From Tsukamurella paurometabola DSM 20162 (GTDB lineage: Bacteria > Actinomycetota > Actinomycetes > Mycobacteriales > Mycobacteriaceae): a stretch of 64,000 nucleotides of DNA. Location of the stretch: NCBI RefSeq assembly GCF_000092225.1, contig NC_014158.1:1178001-1242000 (forward strand). Direction: 5' to 3'. The notes below the pieces were generated by a model. The model ran no database searches. It was not told the origin of the DNA and saw only the letters and a list, made by a program, of their open reading frames with translations. The number at the start of each line of letters is the position of its first letter. The stretch's first letter is position 1. The translations under genes were made by a program, and so were the position numbers. Of the stretch, positions 8,280 through 17,951 are shown piece by piece.

Positions 8280-9230
8280 TCAGTTCTTGTGGAGAGCGGC
8301 GTTGAGCTCGACGCCCTCGCTCTTCCACGGCACCACCTCGACGGCGCCGGTCACGGAGTTGCGCCGGAACAGCAGGTTGCTCTGCCCGGCCAGCTCGCGG
8401 GCCTTGACCTGCGTGCCATCCGGACCCGTCACCTTGGTGCCGGCGGTGAGGTAGAGGCCCGCCTCCAGCACACAGTCGTCGCCGAGGGGGATTCCAAGGC
8501 CCGAGTTGGCGCCCAGTAGGCACCGCTCGCCGAGCTTGATGATCTCCTTGCCGCCGCCGGAGAGGGTGCCCATGGTGGATGCGCCGCCGCCCACATCGGA
8601 GTGGTCGCCGATCACGACGCCCGCGGAGATGCGGCCCTCGACCATCGCGGTGCCGAGGGTGCCGGCGTTGAAGTTCACGAAGCCCTCGTGCATCACGGTG
8701 GTGCCCTCGGCGAGGTGTGCGCCGAGCCGCACACGGTCGGCGTCACCGATGCGCACACCCGTGGGCAGCACGTAGTCGACCATCCGCGGGAACTTGTCGA
8801 GCGAGTACACGGTCACCTGGCCGCGCTTGCGCAGCGCCGCGCGGACCAACTCGAAACCGGCGGGCGCGCACGGACCGAAGTTCGTCCACACCACGTTGGC
8901 CAGGAGCCCGAACTGCCCCTCCAAGCTGAGCCCGTGCGGCTGGACCAGCCGATGGCTGAGCAGATGCAGGCGCAGATATACATCGTGCGCGTCGATCGGC
9001 GCTGCCGCGAGGTCGGCGATCGTGGTCTTCACGACGACCAGCCGCACCTTGCGGTCGGCGTCGGTGCCCGCGAGCGCGGTCAACTCCTCCGGTGCGCCGG
9101 CGGGGTCGTGATCGGACCCCGTGGTGCCGGCGCCATCGGTCAGCTCCGGGGCGGGGAACCAGGTGTCGAGCACCGTTCCGTCGTCGGTGATGGTGGCCAG
9201 TCCGTATGCAACAGCTCCGCGATTCGTCAC
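8280..9230 (-). CDS. dapD: Tetrahydrodipicolinate N-succinyltransferase DapD
   Basis: Transfers a succinyl group from succinyl-CoA to tetrahydrodipicolinate, the first step of the succinylase branch to diaminopimelate. It has 316 residues, the size of M. tuberculosis DapD. The C-terminal half carries the hexapeptide-repeat pattern of a left-handed beta helix, with [20 protein letters not shown] and a run of small and branched residues. The N terminus ([10 protein letters not shown]) matches the actinobacterial type. It starts at a GTG six bases after a TANNNT box, so it is probably leaderless. dapE lies 1.5 kb further on and dapC about 2.5 kb away. Confidence 0.96.
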   Translation of the reverse strand: MTNRGAVAYGLATITDDGTVLDTWFPAPELTDGAGTTGSDHDPAGAPEELTALAGTDADRKVRLVVVKTTIADLAAAPIDAHDVYLRLHLLSHRLVQPHGLSLEGQFGLLANVVWTNFGPCAPAGFELVRAALRKRGQVTVYSLDKFPRMVDYVLPTGVRIGDADRVRLGAHLAEGTTVMHEGFVNFNAGTLGTAMVEGRISAGVVIGDHSDVGGGASTMGTLSGGGKEIIKLGERCLLGANSGLGIPLGDDCVLEAGLYLTAGTKVTGPDGTQVKARELAGQSNLLFRRNSVTGAVEVVPWKSEGVELNAALHKN

Positions 9231-9236
9231 CCGCTC

Positions 9237-9242
9237 AGCCTA
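9237..9242 (-). promoter_or_regulatory. -10 box of a leaderless dapD transcript
   Basis: TAGGCT on the minus strand, 6 nt before the GTG. No ribosome binding site is seen, so transcription probably starts at the start codon. Confidence 0.55.
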
Positions 9243-9312
9243 CTGGGCGGGTGGATCCGGGCACGGCGACGCACCCGAGCAGGTTCAGCGCTGCAAAACC
9301 GCCGCTTTCGGA

Positions 9313-9318
9313 TAGCGT
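9313..9318 (+). promoter_or_regulatory. -10 box of a leaderless mgtE transcript
   Basis: TAGCGT lies 7 nt before the GTG at 9326. It decides between that GTG and one at 9317, which overlaps the box. Confidence 0.55.
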
Positions 9319-9325
9319 GCAACGA

Positions 9326-10678
9326 GTGACAACGACGCTGGACGCGGCCAAACTCGCCAACCGGATCGACGATGCTGTGGACGACGGCGACATCGCCGAG
9401 GTCGCATCGCTGATCGCTCCGCTCAATGCGCACGACCTCGCTGATGTGCTGGAGCGGCTCAACCGCAAGGACCGCGCCGTGGTCTTCCGGTTGCTCGCGA
9501 AGGACGATGCGCTCGACGTCTTCGAATCCCTCGATGCGCCACTCCAAGGCGAGCTGATCCACGATCTGCAGGACGAGCAGGTCACCGGGCTGTTCGCCGA
9601 ACTCGACCCCGACGACCGCGTCACCCTGCTCGACGAGTTGCCCGCGACCGTGGCCGCCCGCCTCCTGCACGGTCTCCCGGAGAGCGAGCGCGCGGCGACC
9701 GCCGCCCTGCTCGGCTACCCCCAGGGCTCGGTCGGTCGCGAGATGACGCCGGAGTTCGTCTCGGTCCATCCGGAGGACACCGCCGAGAGTGCCCTCGACG
9801 AGGTGAAGGCACACATCGACGACGTCGAGACGATCTACGGCATCCCCGTCGTGGGGCGCGGCCGGATCCTGGTGGGCATCGTCGGGCTGCGCGGCCTGAT
9901 GCGCAGCGCGCCGGAAACGCCGGTCCGCGACATCATGAACATCGCCGGCACCGCCAACGCTCGGGAGTCCGCCGAGGACGCGGCGCGGCGCTGCGCCGAA
10001 CAACGCCTGCTGGTGATGCCGATCGTCGATGACGAGCACCGGATCGTGGGCATCCTCACCGTCGACGATGCGCTGCGCATCCTCGAGGAAGCGGAGAGCG
10101 AGGATGCCGCCCGCCAAGGCGGCGTGGAGCCCCTGAACCGGCCCTATCTGTCGACCCCCGTGCGGACGCTGGTGCGATCGCGAGTGGTGTGGCTGCTGGT
10201 GCTGGCGATCGGTGCGACGCTCACCGTCAAGGTGCTCTCGGTGTTCGAGGACAGCCTGCAGGAGATGGTGGTGCTCTCGCTCTTCGTGCCGCTCATCATC
10301 GGTACCGGCGGCAACACCGGGAACCAGGCCGCGACCACCGTGACCCGCGCGCTCGCCCTCGGTGACATCACGACCCGGGATGTACTTCGTGTGCTGGGCC
10401 GCGAGATCCGTGTCGGCGCCACCCTCGGCGTGATCCTCGGCGGTTTAGGCACGGTGATCGCCGGCGTCCTGTTCGGTACCGACGTGGGCCTGGTGATCGG
10501 CGCCACCCTGTTCGGCGTGTGCACCATGTCGGCCACGGTCGGCGGTCTGATGCCGATCGTCGCGAAGTCCATCGGCGTCGACCCGGCGGTCTTCTCCAAC
10601 CCGTTCATCAGCACCTTCGTCGACGCGACGGGCCTGATCCTGTACTTCCTCATCGCGAAGGCGATCCTCGGGATCTGA
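9326..10678 (+). CDS. mgtE: Magnesium transporter MgtE
   Basis: A Mg2+ channel of 450 residues, the usual MgtE length. Domains in order: the superhelical MgtE N domain (about residues 20-125, with [13 protein letters not shown] and [14 protein letters not shown]), two CBS domains (130-255) that sense cytosolic Mg2+, a plug helix, and five membrane helices from about 285. The membrane part holds the pore-region pattern [17 protein letters not shown]. The start is the GTG just after a leaderless -10 box. A second protein with an MgtE-N and CBS part but no channel domain lies at 42876-44159. Confidence 0.95.
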   Translation: MTTTLDAAKLANRIDDAVDDGDIAEVASLIAPLNAHDLADVLERLNRKDRAVVFRLLAKDDALDVFESLDAPLQGELIHDLQDEQVTGLFAELDPDDRVTLLDELPATVAARLLHGLPESERAATAALLGYPQGSVGREMTPEFVSVHPEDTAESALDEVKAHIDDVETIYGIPVVGRGRILVGIVGLRGLMRSAPETPVRDIMNIAGTANARESAEDAARRCAEQRLLVMPIVDDEHRIVGILTVDDALRILEEAESEDAARQGGVEPLNRPYLSTPVRTLVRSRVVWLLVLAIGATLTVKVLSVFEDSLQEMVVLSLFVPLIIGTGGNTGNQAATTVTRALALGDITTRDVLRVLGREIRVGATLGVILGGLGTVIAGVLFGTDVGLVIGATLFGVCTMSATVGGLMPIVAKSIGVDPAVFSNPFISTFVDATGLILYFLIAKAILGI

Positions 10679-10682
10679 GCAC

Positions 10683-10688
10683 TACCCT
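10683..10688 (+). promoter_or_regulatory. -10 box of a leaderless dapE transcript
   Basis: TACCCT is 6 nt before the second of two adjacent GTG codons (10692, 10695). It favours 10695. Confidence 0.5.
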
Positions 10689-10694
10689 GGTGTG

Positions 10695-11801
10695 GTGACT
10701 CTCGAACTCGCCTCGGACCCGATCGACCTCACCGCTGCGCTGGTGGACATTCCCAGCGTGAGCCATGACGAGGAACGGATCGCGGACGAGGTGGAAGCGG
10801 CGCTGCGTGCACTGGACCACTACGAGGTGCTCCGGGTGGGCAACAACGTGCTCGCCCGCACGAATCGCGGTCTGCCGCAGCGGGTGATGCTGGCCGGGCA
10901 CCTCGACACCGTGCCGATCGCCGATAACGTGCCCAGCCGCCGGGAGGTCCGGGCGAGCGAAGCGACGGGGGAGGCGGTGGACATCCTGCACGGCTGCGGC
11001 ACCGTCGACATGAAGAGCGGTGACGCCGTCTTCCTGCACCTGGCCGCAACCCTGGACGACCCCGCCTACGACCTCACCCTGATCTTCTACGAGTGCGAGG
11101 AGATCTCCTCGGAGTTCAACGGGCTCGGGCGGATCGAGCGCGAGCTGCCGCAGTGGTTGCGCGCCGACGTCGCGATCCTCGGTGAGCCCTCGGGCGGGCT
11201 CATCGAGGCGGGCTGCCAGGGCACCATCCGGGTGCGCATCACGGCGGGCGGGGTCCGCGCGCACAGCGCGCGGTCGTGGCTGGGCGACAACGCGATCCAC
11301 AAGCTCGGCCCCGTGCTCACCGCTCTGCAGGCGTACACCGCGCGCACGGTCGACATCGACGGCTGCGAGTACCGCGAGGGCCTGAGCGCCGTGAAGATCG
11401 AGGGCGGTGTGGCCGGGAACGTCGTGCCCGACGAGGCCTTCGTCGACGTCAACTTCCGGTTCGCGCCGGACCGCACCGTCGACGAGGCCGTCGCCCACGT
11501 CCGCGAGGTCCTGGCGGGGCCGCTCGCCGACGGCGCGCTGGGCTTCGAGGTCACGGACGCCGCGCCCGGCGCGCTACCGGGGCTCGGCGCTCCCGCCGCG
11601 GCGAAGCTCGTCGAGGCCGCGGGCGGGCGGTTCCGCGCCAAGTACGGGTGGACCGACGTTTCGCGGTTCGCCGCGCTGGGCATCCCCGCCGTGAACTTCG
11701 GTCCGGGCGACCCCAACTACGCGCACAAGCGCGACGAGCAGGTCGAGACCGCGCAGATCACCGAGGTGGCCGCCGTGCTGCGCGCCTTCCTCGCTGGGTA
11801 G
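10695..11801 (+). CDS. dapE: Succinyl-diaminopimelate desuccinylase DapE
   Basis: A zinc-dependent amidohydrolase (M20 family) that removes succinate to give LL-diaminopimelate. It has 368 residues. Metal and catalytic motifs are present: AGHLDTVP (His and Asp), [10 protein letters not shown] (bridging Asp), [10 protein letters not shown] (general base Glu and ligand Glu) and the C-terminal PNYAHKRDE ligand His. A dimerisation lid domain occupies the middle (about 180-290). The stop codon TAG forms the first bases of the -10 box of the next gene. Confidence 0.95.
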   Translation: MTLELASDPIDLTAALVDIPSVSHDEERIADEVEAALRALDHYEVLRVGNNVLARTNRGLPQRVMLAGHLDTVPIADNVPSRREVRASEATGEAVDILHGCGTVDMKSGDAVFLHLAATLDDPAYDLTLIFYECEEISSEFNGLGRIERELPQWLRADVAILGEPSGGLIEAGCQGTIRVRITAGGVRAHSARSWLGDNAIHKLGPVLTALQAYTARTVDIDGCEYREGLSAVKIEGGVAGNVVPDEAFVDVNFRFAPDRTVDEAVAHVREVLAGPLADGALGFEVTDAAPGALPGLGAPAAAKLVEAAGGRFRAKYGWTDVSRFAALGIPAVNFGPGDPNYAHKRDEQVETAQITEVAAVLRAFLAG

Positions 11802-11804
11802 GTT
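11799..11804 (+). promoter_or_regulatory. -10 box overlapping the dapE stop
   Basis: TAGGTT contains the dapE stop TAG and lies 7 nt before the ATG at 11812. Confidence 0.5.
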
Positions 11805-11811
11805 GTGCGTC

Positions 11812-12606
11812 ATGGCCTCCGATAAGAAGCCCTCCCACGACCACTACCTGCGCTACCGCGGCCCCGTCCGGGTCCAGGGCGCGGCGGCGATGGAATCGTC
11901 GACCACCGACCAGAGGCTCCTCGCGAACGCGGACGACGCCGACTGGCTGCACCGCGACCCCTGGCGGGTGATGCGGATCCAGGCCGAATTCGTCGAGGGC
12001 TTCGGCGCACTCGCGGAGCTGCCGCCGGCGGTCACCGTCTTCGGTTCCGCTCGGATCACACCGGATTCGCCCGAGTACGCCACTGGCCGGGAGCTCGGCG
12101 CGGGACTGGTGCGCGCGGGCTACGCCGTGATCACGGGCGGCGGTCCGGGCGCGATGGAGGCCGCGAACCGCGGCGCCAAGGACGCCGACGGCCTCTCGGT
12201 GGGGCTCGGCATCGAGCTGCCCTTCGAGCAGGGGCTCAACGACTGGGTCGACCTCGGCATCAACTTCCGCTACTTCTTCGTGCGCAAGACCATGTTCGTC
12301 AAGTACGCGCAGGCCTTCGTCTGCCTTCCCGGCGGTTTCGGCACCCTCGATGAGCTCTTCGAGGCGCTCACCCTGGTGCAGACGCACAAGGTGACCCGGT
12401 TCCCGATCGTGCTGCTGGGCTCCGCGTATTGGGGCGGGCTCGTGGACTGGATCCGGGGCACGCTGACCGAGCAGGGCATGGTCTCGCCCGGCGACGCCGA
12501 CCTGATCACCGTCACCGACTCGGTGGCGGAGGCGATCGACATCATCGTGCGCGCCGACGCCGCACGCGAGCGCGAGGCGGGCGCCAGCGAGGTGGACCCC
12601 ACGTGA
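11812..12606 (+). CDS. LOG-family (TIGR00730) Rossmann-fold protein, long form
   Basis: 264 residues with the lysine-decarboxylase-like/LOG fold. The signature GGGPGAMEAANRGA and the phosphoribohydrolase motif PGGFGTLDELFEAL are both complete, so cytokinin-type nucleotide phosphoribohydrolase activity is possible. The first 60 or so residues are an extra charged N-terminal part absent from the short paralogue that follows. The gene is in the position of the M. tuberculosis LOG cluster near Rv1205. Its stop overlaps the GTG of the second LOG gene. The cellular substrate is unknown. Confidence 0.88.
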   Translation: MASDKKPSHDHYLRYRGPVRVQGAAAMESSTTDQRLLANADDADWLHRDPWRVMRIQAEFVEGFGALAELPPAVTVFGSARITPDSPEYATGRELGAGLVRAGYAVITGGGPGAMEAANRGAKDADGLSVGLGIELPFEQGLNDWVDLGINFRYFFVRKTMFVKYAQAFVCLPGGFGTLDELFEALTLVQTHKVTRFPIVLLGSAYWGGLVDWIRGTLTEQGMVSPGDADLITVTDSVAEAIDIIVRADAAREREAGASEVDPT

Positions 12607-13151
12607 CCGCGATCGCCGTCTTCTGCGCCTCACGCGCCGTCCCCGCCGAGTACATCCAGCTGGCCCACGAGGTGGGCGCCGCGATCGCGGCAGGCGGTGA
12701 CTCCCTGGTGTGGGGCGGCGGCCACGTATCCATGATGGGCGCGGTCGCGCAGTCCGCGCGCGACGGTGGCGCGCACACTCTGGGCGTGATTCCGACGGCG
12801 CTGGTCGACCGGGAGGTCGCCGACCACGACGCCGACGAGTTGCTCGTGGTGGACACCATGCGCGAGCGCAAGCAGCTCATGGACGACAACGCCGAGGCGT
12901 TCCTCGTGCTTCCGGGCGGTGTGGGCACCCTGGAGGAGTTCTTCGAGGCCTGGACCGCCGGCTACCTGTCGATGCACGACAAGCCGGTGGTGATCCTCGA
13001 CCACGACGGCTTCTACGCGCCGCTATTGGACTGGATCGACCAGCTGGCGGCTCGCGGATTCGTCGGCGACGCGGCCCTCGGGAAGCTGCACCGGGCGACC
13101 GGCGTCACGGACGCGCTCGACGCCTGCCGGGCCCTGCCTACTGCCAGGTAA
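12603..13151 (+). CDS. LOG-family phosphoribohydrolase, short form
   Basis: 182 residues, the size of Rv1205 and plant LOG proteins, which release free cytokinin bases from nucleoside monophosphates. Motifs: GGGHVSMMGAVA, the dimer/substrate motif RERKQLMDDN, and PGGVGTLEEFFEAW. The GTG start overlaps the stop of the longer LOG gene (GTGA), so the two paralogues form one operon, and fadD6 follows within 10 bases. Two adjacent LOG genes suggest a functional split between them. Confidence 0.9.
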   Translation: MTAIAVFCASRAVPAEYIQLAHEVGAAIAAGGDSLVWGGGHVSMMGAVAQSARDGGAHTLGVIPTALVDREVADHDADELLVVDTMRERKQLMDDNAEAFLVLPGGVGTLEEFFEAWTAGYLSMHDKPVVILDHDGFYAPLLDWIDQLAARGFVGDAALGKLHRATGVTDALDACRALPTAR

Positions 13152-13154
13152 GAT
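13149..13154 (+). promoter_or_regulatory. -10 box of a leaderless fadD6 transcript
   Basis: TAAGAT begins with the stop TAA of the LOG gene and is 7 nt before the fadD6 GTG. Confidence 0.55.
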
Positions 13155-13161
13155 CGCGGCC

Positions 13162-14973
13162 GTGAATTCCGCGCACAAGAACACCACCGTCGGACTGACC
13201 GATCTGGCCAAGGGCCTCCGACTCCTGGTGCCGGATCTGCCGCTCCTGGTCAAGGAGGGTCCATCGATCCTGCTGCGGTCACAGAACAGCAAGCAGACGA
13301 TCGGTTCGGTGTTCCAGAAGCGGGCGGCGCAGAACCCGTCGCGCGACTTCCTGCGCTTCCGTGGCGAGGGCATCAGCTACGGCGAGGCCAACGCCACCGT
13401 CAACACCTACGCGCGGGTCTTGCAGCAGCGCGGCGTCAAGGTGGGCGATGTGGTCGGCGTCGTGATGCACAACCACCCGCAGATGGTTCTGGTGATGCTG
13501 GCCATCGTGAAGGTGGGCGCCACCGCCGGCCTGGTGAACTACAACCAGCGCGGCGCCGTTCTCGCCCACAGCCTGGGCATCCTCGACACCGGCACCATCG
13601 TCACGGACGAGGAGGACCTCGAGGCTTTCGATTCGCTCGACGACGCCGATAAACCCGCCGACGGCGTGTTGCTCACGGTCGAAGACCTCGCCAAGCAGGC
13701 CCGCGCGGTGCGCACCCAGGATCCATCGGCGATCGAGAACCCGGCGGTCACCTCGACCCTGCCCGCCAGCACCCGCGCCTTCTACGTCTTCACCTCCGGC
13801 ACCACCGGCCTGCCGAAGGCGTCGATCATGACCCACTACCGCTGGCTCAAGGGCATGTCGGGCTTCGGTGCCACCGCGGTTCGTATGCGCGGCAACGACG
13901 TGATGTACTGCCCGCTTCCGCTGTATCACAACAACGCAGCGCTCGTCGCTCTCGGATCGGTGCTGGTTTCCGGTGCCACCCTCGCCATCGGGCGCAAGTT
14001 CTCGGCGTCGAAGTTCTGGGACGAGGCCAATGAGAATTCGGCGACCATGTTCATCTACATCGGCGAGATCTGCCGCTACCTGCTGAATCAGCCGGCCAAG
14101 CCCAGCGACCGTTCGAACACCATCCGCGTGGCCGCGGGAAACGGTATGCGCCCGGAGATCTGGAGCGAGTTCCAGGAGCGCTTCGGTATCGAGCGGATCA
14201 TGGAGTTCTACGCGGCCAGCGAGACCAACATCGCGTTCGTCAACGTCTTCAACATCGAGGGCACGGTGGGTCTGTGCCCGCTGCCGCACGCCGTGGTCGA
14301 GTACGACATCGACACCGCCGGCCCGCTGCGCGACGGTGCCGGCCGGCTCACGCGGGTCAAGAAGGGGCAGAACGGCCTGCTGCTCACCAAGATCACCAAG
14401 GCGGCCCCCTTCGACGGATACACCGACGGTAAGGCCAACGACGCCAAGCTGATCCGCGACGGATTCAAGGACGGCGACGTGTGGTTCAACACGGGCGACG
14501 TGGTGACCAACCAGGGCTTCGACCACATCGCCTTCGTGGACCGGCTCGGCGACACCTTCCGCTGGAAGGGCGAGAACGTCGCCACGACCGAGGTCGAGGG
14601 CGCGCTGGACGAGGCCGACCAGGTGGAGGGGGCGATCGTCTACGGCGTCGCGATCCCCGGTGCCGACGGTAAGGCCGGGATGGCCGCGGTGAAGCTGGCG
14701 CAGGATTGGGACTTCGACGGTGCGGTGCTCGCCACCGAGCTGCGGGACCGCCTGCCCGGCTATGCGATTCCGCTGTACGTGCGACTCGTCCCGAGCCTGG
14801 AGGTGACCTCCACCTTCAAGAGCCTCAAGGGAGATCTGCGCAAGGAGGGCTTCGAGTCCACCGGCGACGATCCGCTGTACGTCTTCGTCGGCGGCGCCGA
14901 TGGATACGTGCCCGCGTACGAGGGCTTCGCCGCCGATGTCGCGGCCGCCAAGGTCCCGGATCTGCGTAACTGA
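13162..14973 (+). CDS. fadD6: Long-chain acyl-CoA synthetase FadD6
   Basis: An adenylate-forming enzyme of 603 residues, of the fatty-acid-transport-protein (FATP/VLACS) type. It activates long-chain fatty acids to acyl-CoA through an acyl-AMP. The P-loop-like motif is FTSGTTGLPKASI, then PLPLYHNNA, YAASETN and the hinge region FVDRLGDTFRWKGENVATTEVE. The terminal motif FKSLKGDLRKEGF holds the catalytic Lys region. Gene order LOG-fadD6-folP2-gpgS matches Rv1205-Rv1208. folP2 starts one base after its stop. Confidence 0.94.
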   Translation: MNSAHKNTTVGLTDLAKGLRLLVPDLPLLVKEGPSILLRSQNSKQTIGSVFQKRAAQNPSRDFLRFRGEGISYGEANATVNTYARVLQQRGVKVGDVVGVVMHNHPQMVLVMLAIVKVGATAGLVNYNQRGAVLAHSLGILDTGTIVTDEEDLEAFDSLDDADKPADGVLLTVEDLAKQARAVRTQDPSAIENPAVTSTLPASTRAFYVFTSGTTGLPKASIMTHYRWLKGMSGFGATAVRMRGNDVMYCPLPLYHNNAALVALGSVLVSGATLAIGRKFSASKFWDEANENSATMFIYIGEICRYLLNQPAKPSDRSNTIRVAAGNGMRPEIWSEFQERFGIERIMEFYAASETNIAFVNVFNIEGTVGLCPLPHAVVEYDIDTAGPLRDGAGRLTRVKKGQNGLLLTKITKAAPFDGYTDGKANDAKLIRDGFKDGDVWFNTGDVVTNQGFDHIAFVDRLGDTFRWKGENVATTEVEGALDEADQVEGAIVYGVAIPGADGKAGMAAVKLAQDWDFDGAVLATELRDRLPGYAIPLYVRLVPSLEVTSTFKSLKGDLRKEGFESTGDDPLYVFVGGADGYVPAYEGFAADVAAAKVPDLRN

Positions 14974-14974
14974 C

Positions 14975-15853
14975 GTGGCGACCCCGGGGGTGCGTTCCAC
15001 ACTGTGCGGGCGCCCGGTGCCCGTCGATCGGGCACTGGTGATGGCGATCATCAACCGCACTCCCGATTCGTTCTACGACCGCGGAAGCTACTTCGCCGTG
15101 GACGCGGCACTGGACCGGGTAGACGCGGCAGTCGCCGAGGGCGCCGACATCGTCGACGTGGGCGGGGTCAAGGCCGGCCCGGGGCAGACCGTGGACGCCG
15201 CCGAGGAGATCGCCCGCACCGTCCCGTTCATCGCGCAGGTCCGCGAGCGGCACCCGCAGCTGCTGATCAGCGTGGACACCTGGCGGTCCTCGGTTGCCGA
15301 GGCCGCTGTGGACGCCGGCGCCGATCTGATCAACGACACGTGGGCGGGTGCCGATCGCGATCTGCCGCGCGTGGCGGCGGAAACCGGTGCGGGCCTGGTG
15401 TGCTCGCACACCGGAGGAGCGGTGCCGCGTTCACGGCCCTATCGGGTGCGGTATCCGGACGTGGTCGCCGAGGTGCGCGATCACCTGGTTGCGGCGGCCG
15501 ATGCCGCCTACGCCGCCGGAGTCCGTGAGGACGGCATCGTGATCGATCCGACCCACGACTTCGGTAAGAACACCCATCACGGCCTGGCCCTCCTGCGGCA
15601 TCTCGACGCGTTGGTCGATACCGGATGGCCCGTCCTGATGGCCCTGTCCAACAAGGACTTCATCGGCGAGACCCTCGATGCCGGCCTCGAGGAGCGGGTC
15701 GCTGGAACACTCGCGGCCACCGCGCTGGCAGCCCGCGACGGTGCTCGCATGTTCCGTGTGCACCAGGTCGCCGACACGCGCCGGGTGATCGAGATGGTGG
15801 CTGCGATCGACGGCACCCGCCCTCCGGCCCGCGTGGTGCGGGGGCTCGCGTGA
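14975..15853 (+). CDS. folP2: Dihydropteroate-synthase-like protein FolP2
   Basis: A TIM-barrel pterin-binding protein of 292 residues. The N-terminal motif INRTPDSFYDRG and the barrel motifs SVDTWRSSV and INDTWAG resemble dihydropteroate synthase. However, the second loop reads VGGVKAGPG, where true DHPS has GGESTRPG, so the Ser-Thr-Arg part that acts in pABA/DHPP binding is missing. The mycobacterial FolP2 paralogue is reported not to replace FolP1. GTG was chosen as start because it directly follows the fadD6 stop. It overlaps gpgS by 4 nt. A role near glucosyl-3-phosphoglycerate synthesis is suggested by position only. Confidence 0.88.
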   Translation: MATPGVRSTLCGRPVPVDRALVMAIINRTPDSFYDRGSYFAVDAALDRVDAAVAEGADIVDVGGVKAGPGQTVDAAEEIARTVPFIAQVRERHPQLLISVDTWRSSVAEAAVDAGADLINDTWAGADRDLPRVAAETGAGLVCSHTGGAVPRSRPYRVRYPDVVAEVRDHLVAAADAAYAAGVREDGIVIDPTHDFGKNTHHGLALLRHLDALVDTGWPVLMALSNKDFIGETLDAGLEERVAGTLAATALAARDGARMFRVHQVADTRRVIEMVAAIDGTRPPARVVRGLA

Positions 15854-16758
15854 GTGCCTCCGAGCGGATCTTCGAGCAGCCCACCTGGTCCGTCGAGCAG
15901 CTCACCGCGGCCAAGGCGGGTCGCACGGTGTCCGTGGTGCTCCCCGCACTCGACGAGGAGGCCACCGTCGGCACCGTGGTCGCGTCGATCGCACCGCTGG
16001 TCGGCACCCTCGTCGACGAACTGATCGTGCTGGACTCGGGCTCGACCGACGGCACCGCGGCGCGGGCCCGCGCCGCCGGTGCGACGGTGATCTCGCGCGA
16101 GGAGGCGGTACCCGGCCTCGCCCCGGTTTCCGGGAAGGGGGAGGCGCTGTGGCGCGGTGTGGCGGCCTCGTCGGGCGATCTGATCGTCTTCATCGACTCC
16201 GACCTCATCGAACCCGACTCGCAGTTCGTGCCGCGGCTGTTGGGCCCGCTGTTGCTGGGTTCCGGTGTGCACCTGGTCAAGGCCTACTATCGGCGCCCGC
16301 TCCGCGTGTTCAAGGCCGGGGAGGACCCCACCGGCGGAGGCCGCGTGACCGAGCTCGTCGCGCGGCCCGTGCTCGCCGCATTGCGTCCCGAACTCACCGC
16401 GATCGTGCAACCACTGGGCGGCGAGTATGCGGGCACTCGCGAGTTCCTCGCGTCGGTGCCGTTCGCGCCCGGCTACGGCGTGGAGATCGGTCTGTTGCTC
16501 GACGCGCACACCCGTTACGGCCTGGCCGGGATCGCCCAGGTGAATCTCTCCGTCCGCAAGCATCGCAACCGGGACCTGCGCGACCTCGGGGTGATGAGCC
16601 GGCAGATCCTCGGAACCGCCTTGCGGCGTTGCGGTATCGACGATTCCGGGGTGGGCATCACGCAGTACCTGGTGCAGCCGGGGCCGGATGACAGGTTCAC
16701 CGCCGTGACCACCGATGTCACACTCGACGACCGCCCGCCCGTCGACTCGCTCCGATGA
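15850..16758 (+). CDS. gpgS: Glucosyl-3-phosphoglycerate synthase GpgS
   Basis: A GT81-family retaining glycosyltransferase of 302 residues. It moves glucose from UDP-glucose to 3-phosphoglycerate, the first step of methylglucose lipopolysaccharide synthesis. Motifs seen: VVLPALDEEATV, LDSGSTDGTA and the metal-binding FIDSDLIEP. The phosphoglycerate pocket region contains GSGVHLVKAYYRRPL and the loop GEYAGTREFL, and a YGVEIGLL segment follows. The start GTG overlaps the folP2 stop. Equivalent to M. tuberculosis Rv1208. glgM and glgC, which feed the same polysaccharide class, lie 6-8 kb downstream. Confidence 0.95.
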   Translation: MSASERIFEQPTWSVEQLTAAKAGRTVSVVLPALDEEATVGTVVASIAPLVGTLVDELIVLDSGSTDGTAARARAAGATVISREEAVPGLAPVSGKGEALWRGVAASSGDLIVFIDSDLIEPDSQFVPRLLGPLLLGSGVHLVKAYYRRPLRVFKAGEDPTGGGRVTELVARPVLAALRPELTAIVQPLGGEYAGTREFLASVPFAPGYGVEIGLLLDAHTRYGLAGIAQVNLSVRKHRNRDLRDLGVMSRQILGTALRRCGIDDSGVGITQYLVQPGPDDRFTAVTTDVTLDDRPPVDSLR

Positions 16759-17240
16759 GTGGCGACGACGAGGGGGAGACGGCGATGCGCCGCGCGGGCG
16801 GTATGACGCCCGAGGAGGCCCGTCGAACGCTGGCGCGGGTCCACCAGGAAGCGGTCGCGACGCAGTCCGACCGGTACCGGCTCCGACGTAGCCTGACTCG
16901 CATCGCCGCGGTGGTCGGCGCGCTTGCCGTGCTGCTCGGTCCGGCCGCGGGTGGCCCGGATTGGTTCCGGCAAGCAGGATTCGGTGCCGCGCTGATGCTC
17001 TACCCGGCGGTGATCATCGACGTGGTGCTCGCGCGGCGCCGAACTCGGGCGGCGCCGAGCGGATTCACCAGCCGGTACGCGGTGGGGGTGTTCGGCACGA
17101 TGTTCGTCTACTCGGTGTTCCTCGTCGTCCTGGCCGGCACCGACGGAATAGGTGTGGTTTGGGCGGTTCTCGCGGCGGTCGTGACCGCGGCCCCGGCGGT
17201 GGCGGCCGCGCGGTCGGTCGACCGGCTCCAGCCGCACTGA
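16755..17240 (+). CDS. Small four-helix membrane protein
   Basis: A 161-residue protein with a charged N-terminal 45 residues, then four hydrophobic segments near 51-65, 75-90, 106-125 and 130-150. No catalytic motif is visible. Its ATG overlaps the gpgS stop (ATGA), so it is the last gene of the LOG-fadD6-folP2-gpgS run. I do not recognise the family. It could support glycolipid handling, but only its position says so. Confidence 0.72.
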   Translation: MSGDDEGETAMRRAGGMTPEEARRTLARVHQEAVATQSDRYRLRRSLTRIAAVVGALAVLLGPAAGGPDWFRQAGFGAALMLYPAVIIDVVLARRRTRAAPSGFTSRYAVGVFGTMFVYSVFLVVLAGTDGIGVVWAVLAAVVTAAPAVAAARSVDRLQPH

Positions 17241-17243
17241 GCG

Positions 17244-17951
17244 CTATCCGCGCAGGTGTGTGTCGAGTGCAGCGGCGCCGGACACCAGGGCTCGGCCACG
17301 CGCGGTGAGCGATGCCTGCCAGCCATCGAGGGTGTCGCGCAACGGTTCCACGCCGCCGGCCTCGCGCACCCGGCGGGTGAGGGTGGCGATATGCGCGAGC
17401 GAGTACCCACCGCGCCGCAACTGCTGGGCCATCCGGGCGTCACGCAGGTCGGCGGGTGAGTACACCCGGTAGCCGGTCGCGCGATCACGGTCGGGAGTCA
17501 CGATCCCCTCCCGCTCCCAGGTCCGCAGGGTCGCCGGAACCACGCCGATCGACCGGGCCACGTCGCCGACGAACACGTCCGGACCGGATGGGGTGGCACC
17601 GTCGGTGGGACCGACGCCGGCCAATGCCGTTCGGACCTGCCGCAGTGTCGCCCGGTCGGCGGCGAGTTCCCGGTGCGCCTCGTCGAGCAGAGCGAACGCG
17701 GCGTCCGGATCGTCCCGGTTGACTGCTCGAAGGATCGCTGCGGCGCGTGCGTGTCCGCAGCCCGGGGTCAGCGCCACGAACGCGGCGAGCGCGGTGACGT
17801 GCTGTTGCCGGTACGACCGGTAGCCCGACGCGGAGCGCTCCGCCGCGGGCAGCACGCCCTGGTCTTCGTAATTCCGCACGGCCTGGGTCGAGAGACCATG
17901 GGGGCGAGCGAGATCGATGGGTCGAAGTCTGCGTTGAGGGTTATGAGTCAT
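17244..17951 (-). CDS. TioE-like regulator with two MerR DNA-binding domains
   Basis: A 235-residue cytosolic transcription factor with two winged-helix MerR domains in one chain. The first covers about residues 9-60 (STQAVRNYEDQGVLP, SGYRSY). The second covers about 125-195 (VPATLRTWEREGIVTP, TGYRVYSPADLRD). Most MerR proteins have one domain and dimerise; the tandem form is the TioE type. It is transcribed away from the erythromycin-esterase-like gene and probably controls it and itself. The ATG was chosen because the first domain then begins at residue 9. Confidence 0.88.
   Translation of the reverse strand: MTHNPQRRLRPIDLARPHGLSTQAVRNYEDQGVLPAAERSASGYRSYRQQHVTALAAFVALTPGCGHARAAAILRAVNRDDPDAAFALLDEAHRELAADRATLRQVRTALAGVGPTDGATPSGPDVFVGDVARSIGVVPATLRTWEREGIVTPDRDRATGYRVYSPADLRDARMAQQLRRGGYSLAHIATLTRRVREAGGVEPLRDTLDGWQASLTARGRALVSGAAALDTHLRG

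Noticed and set aside
13279-15060. A 593-codon minus-strand frame opposite fadD6 and folP2
   Set aside because: The + strand genes carry clear adenylation and pterin-barrel motifs; this frame is their shadow.
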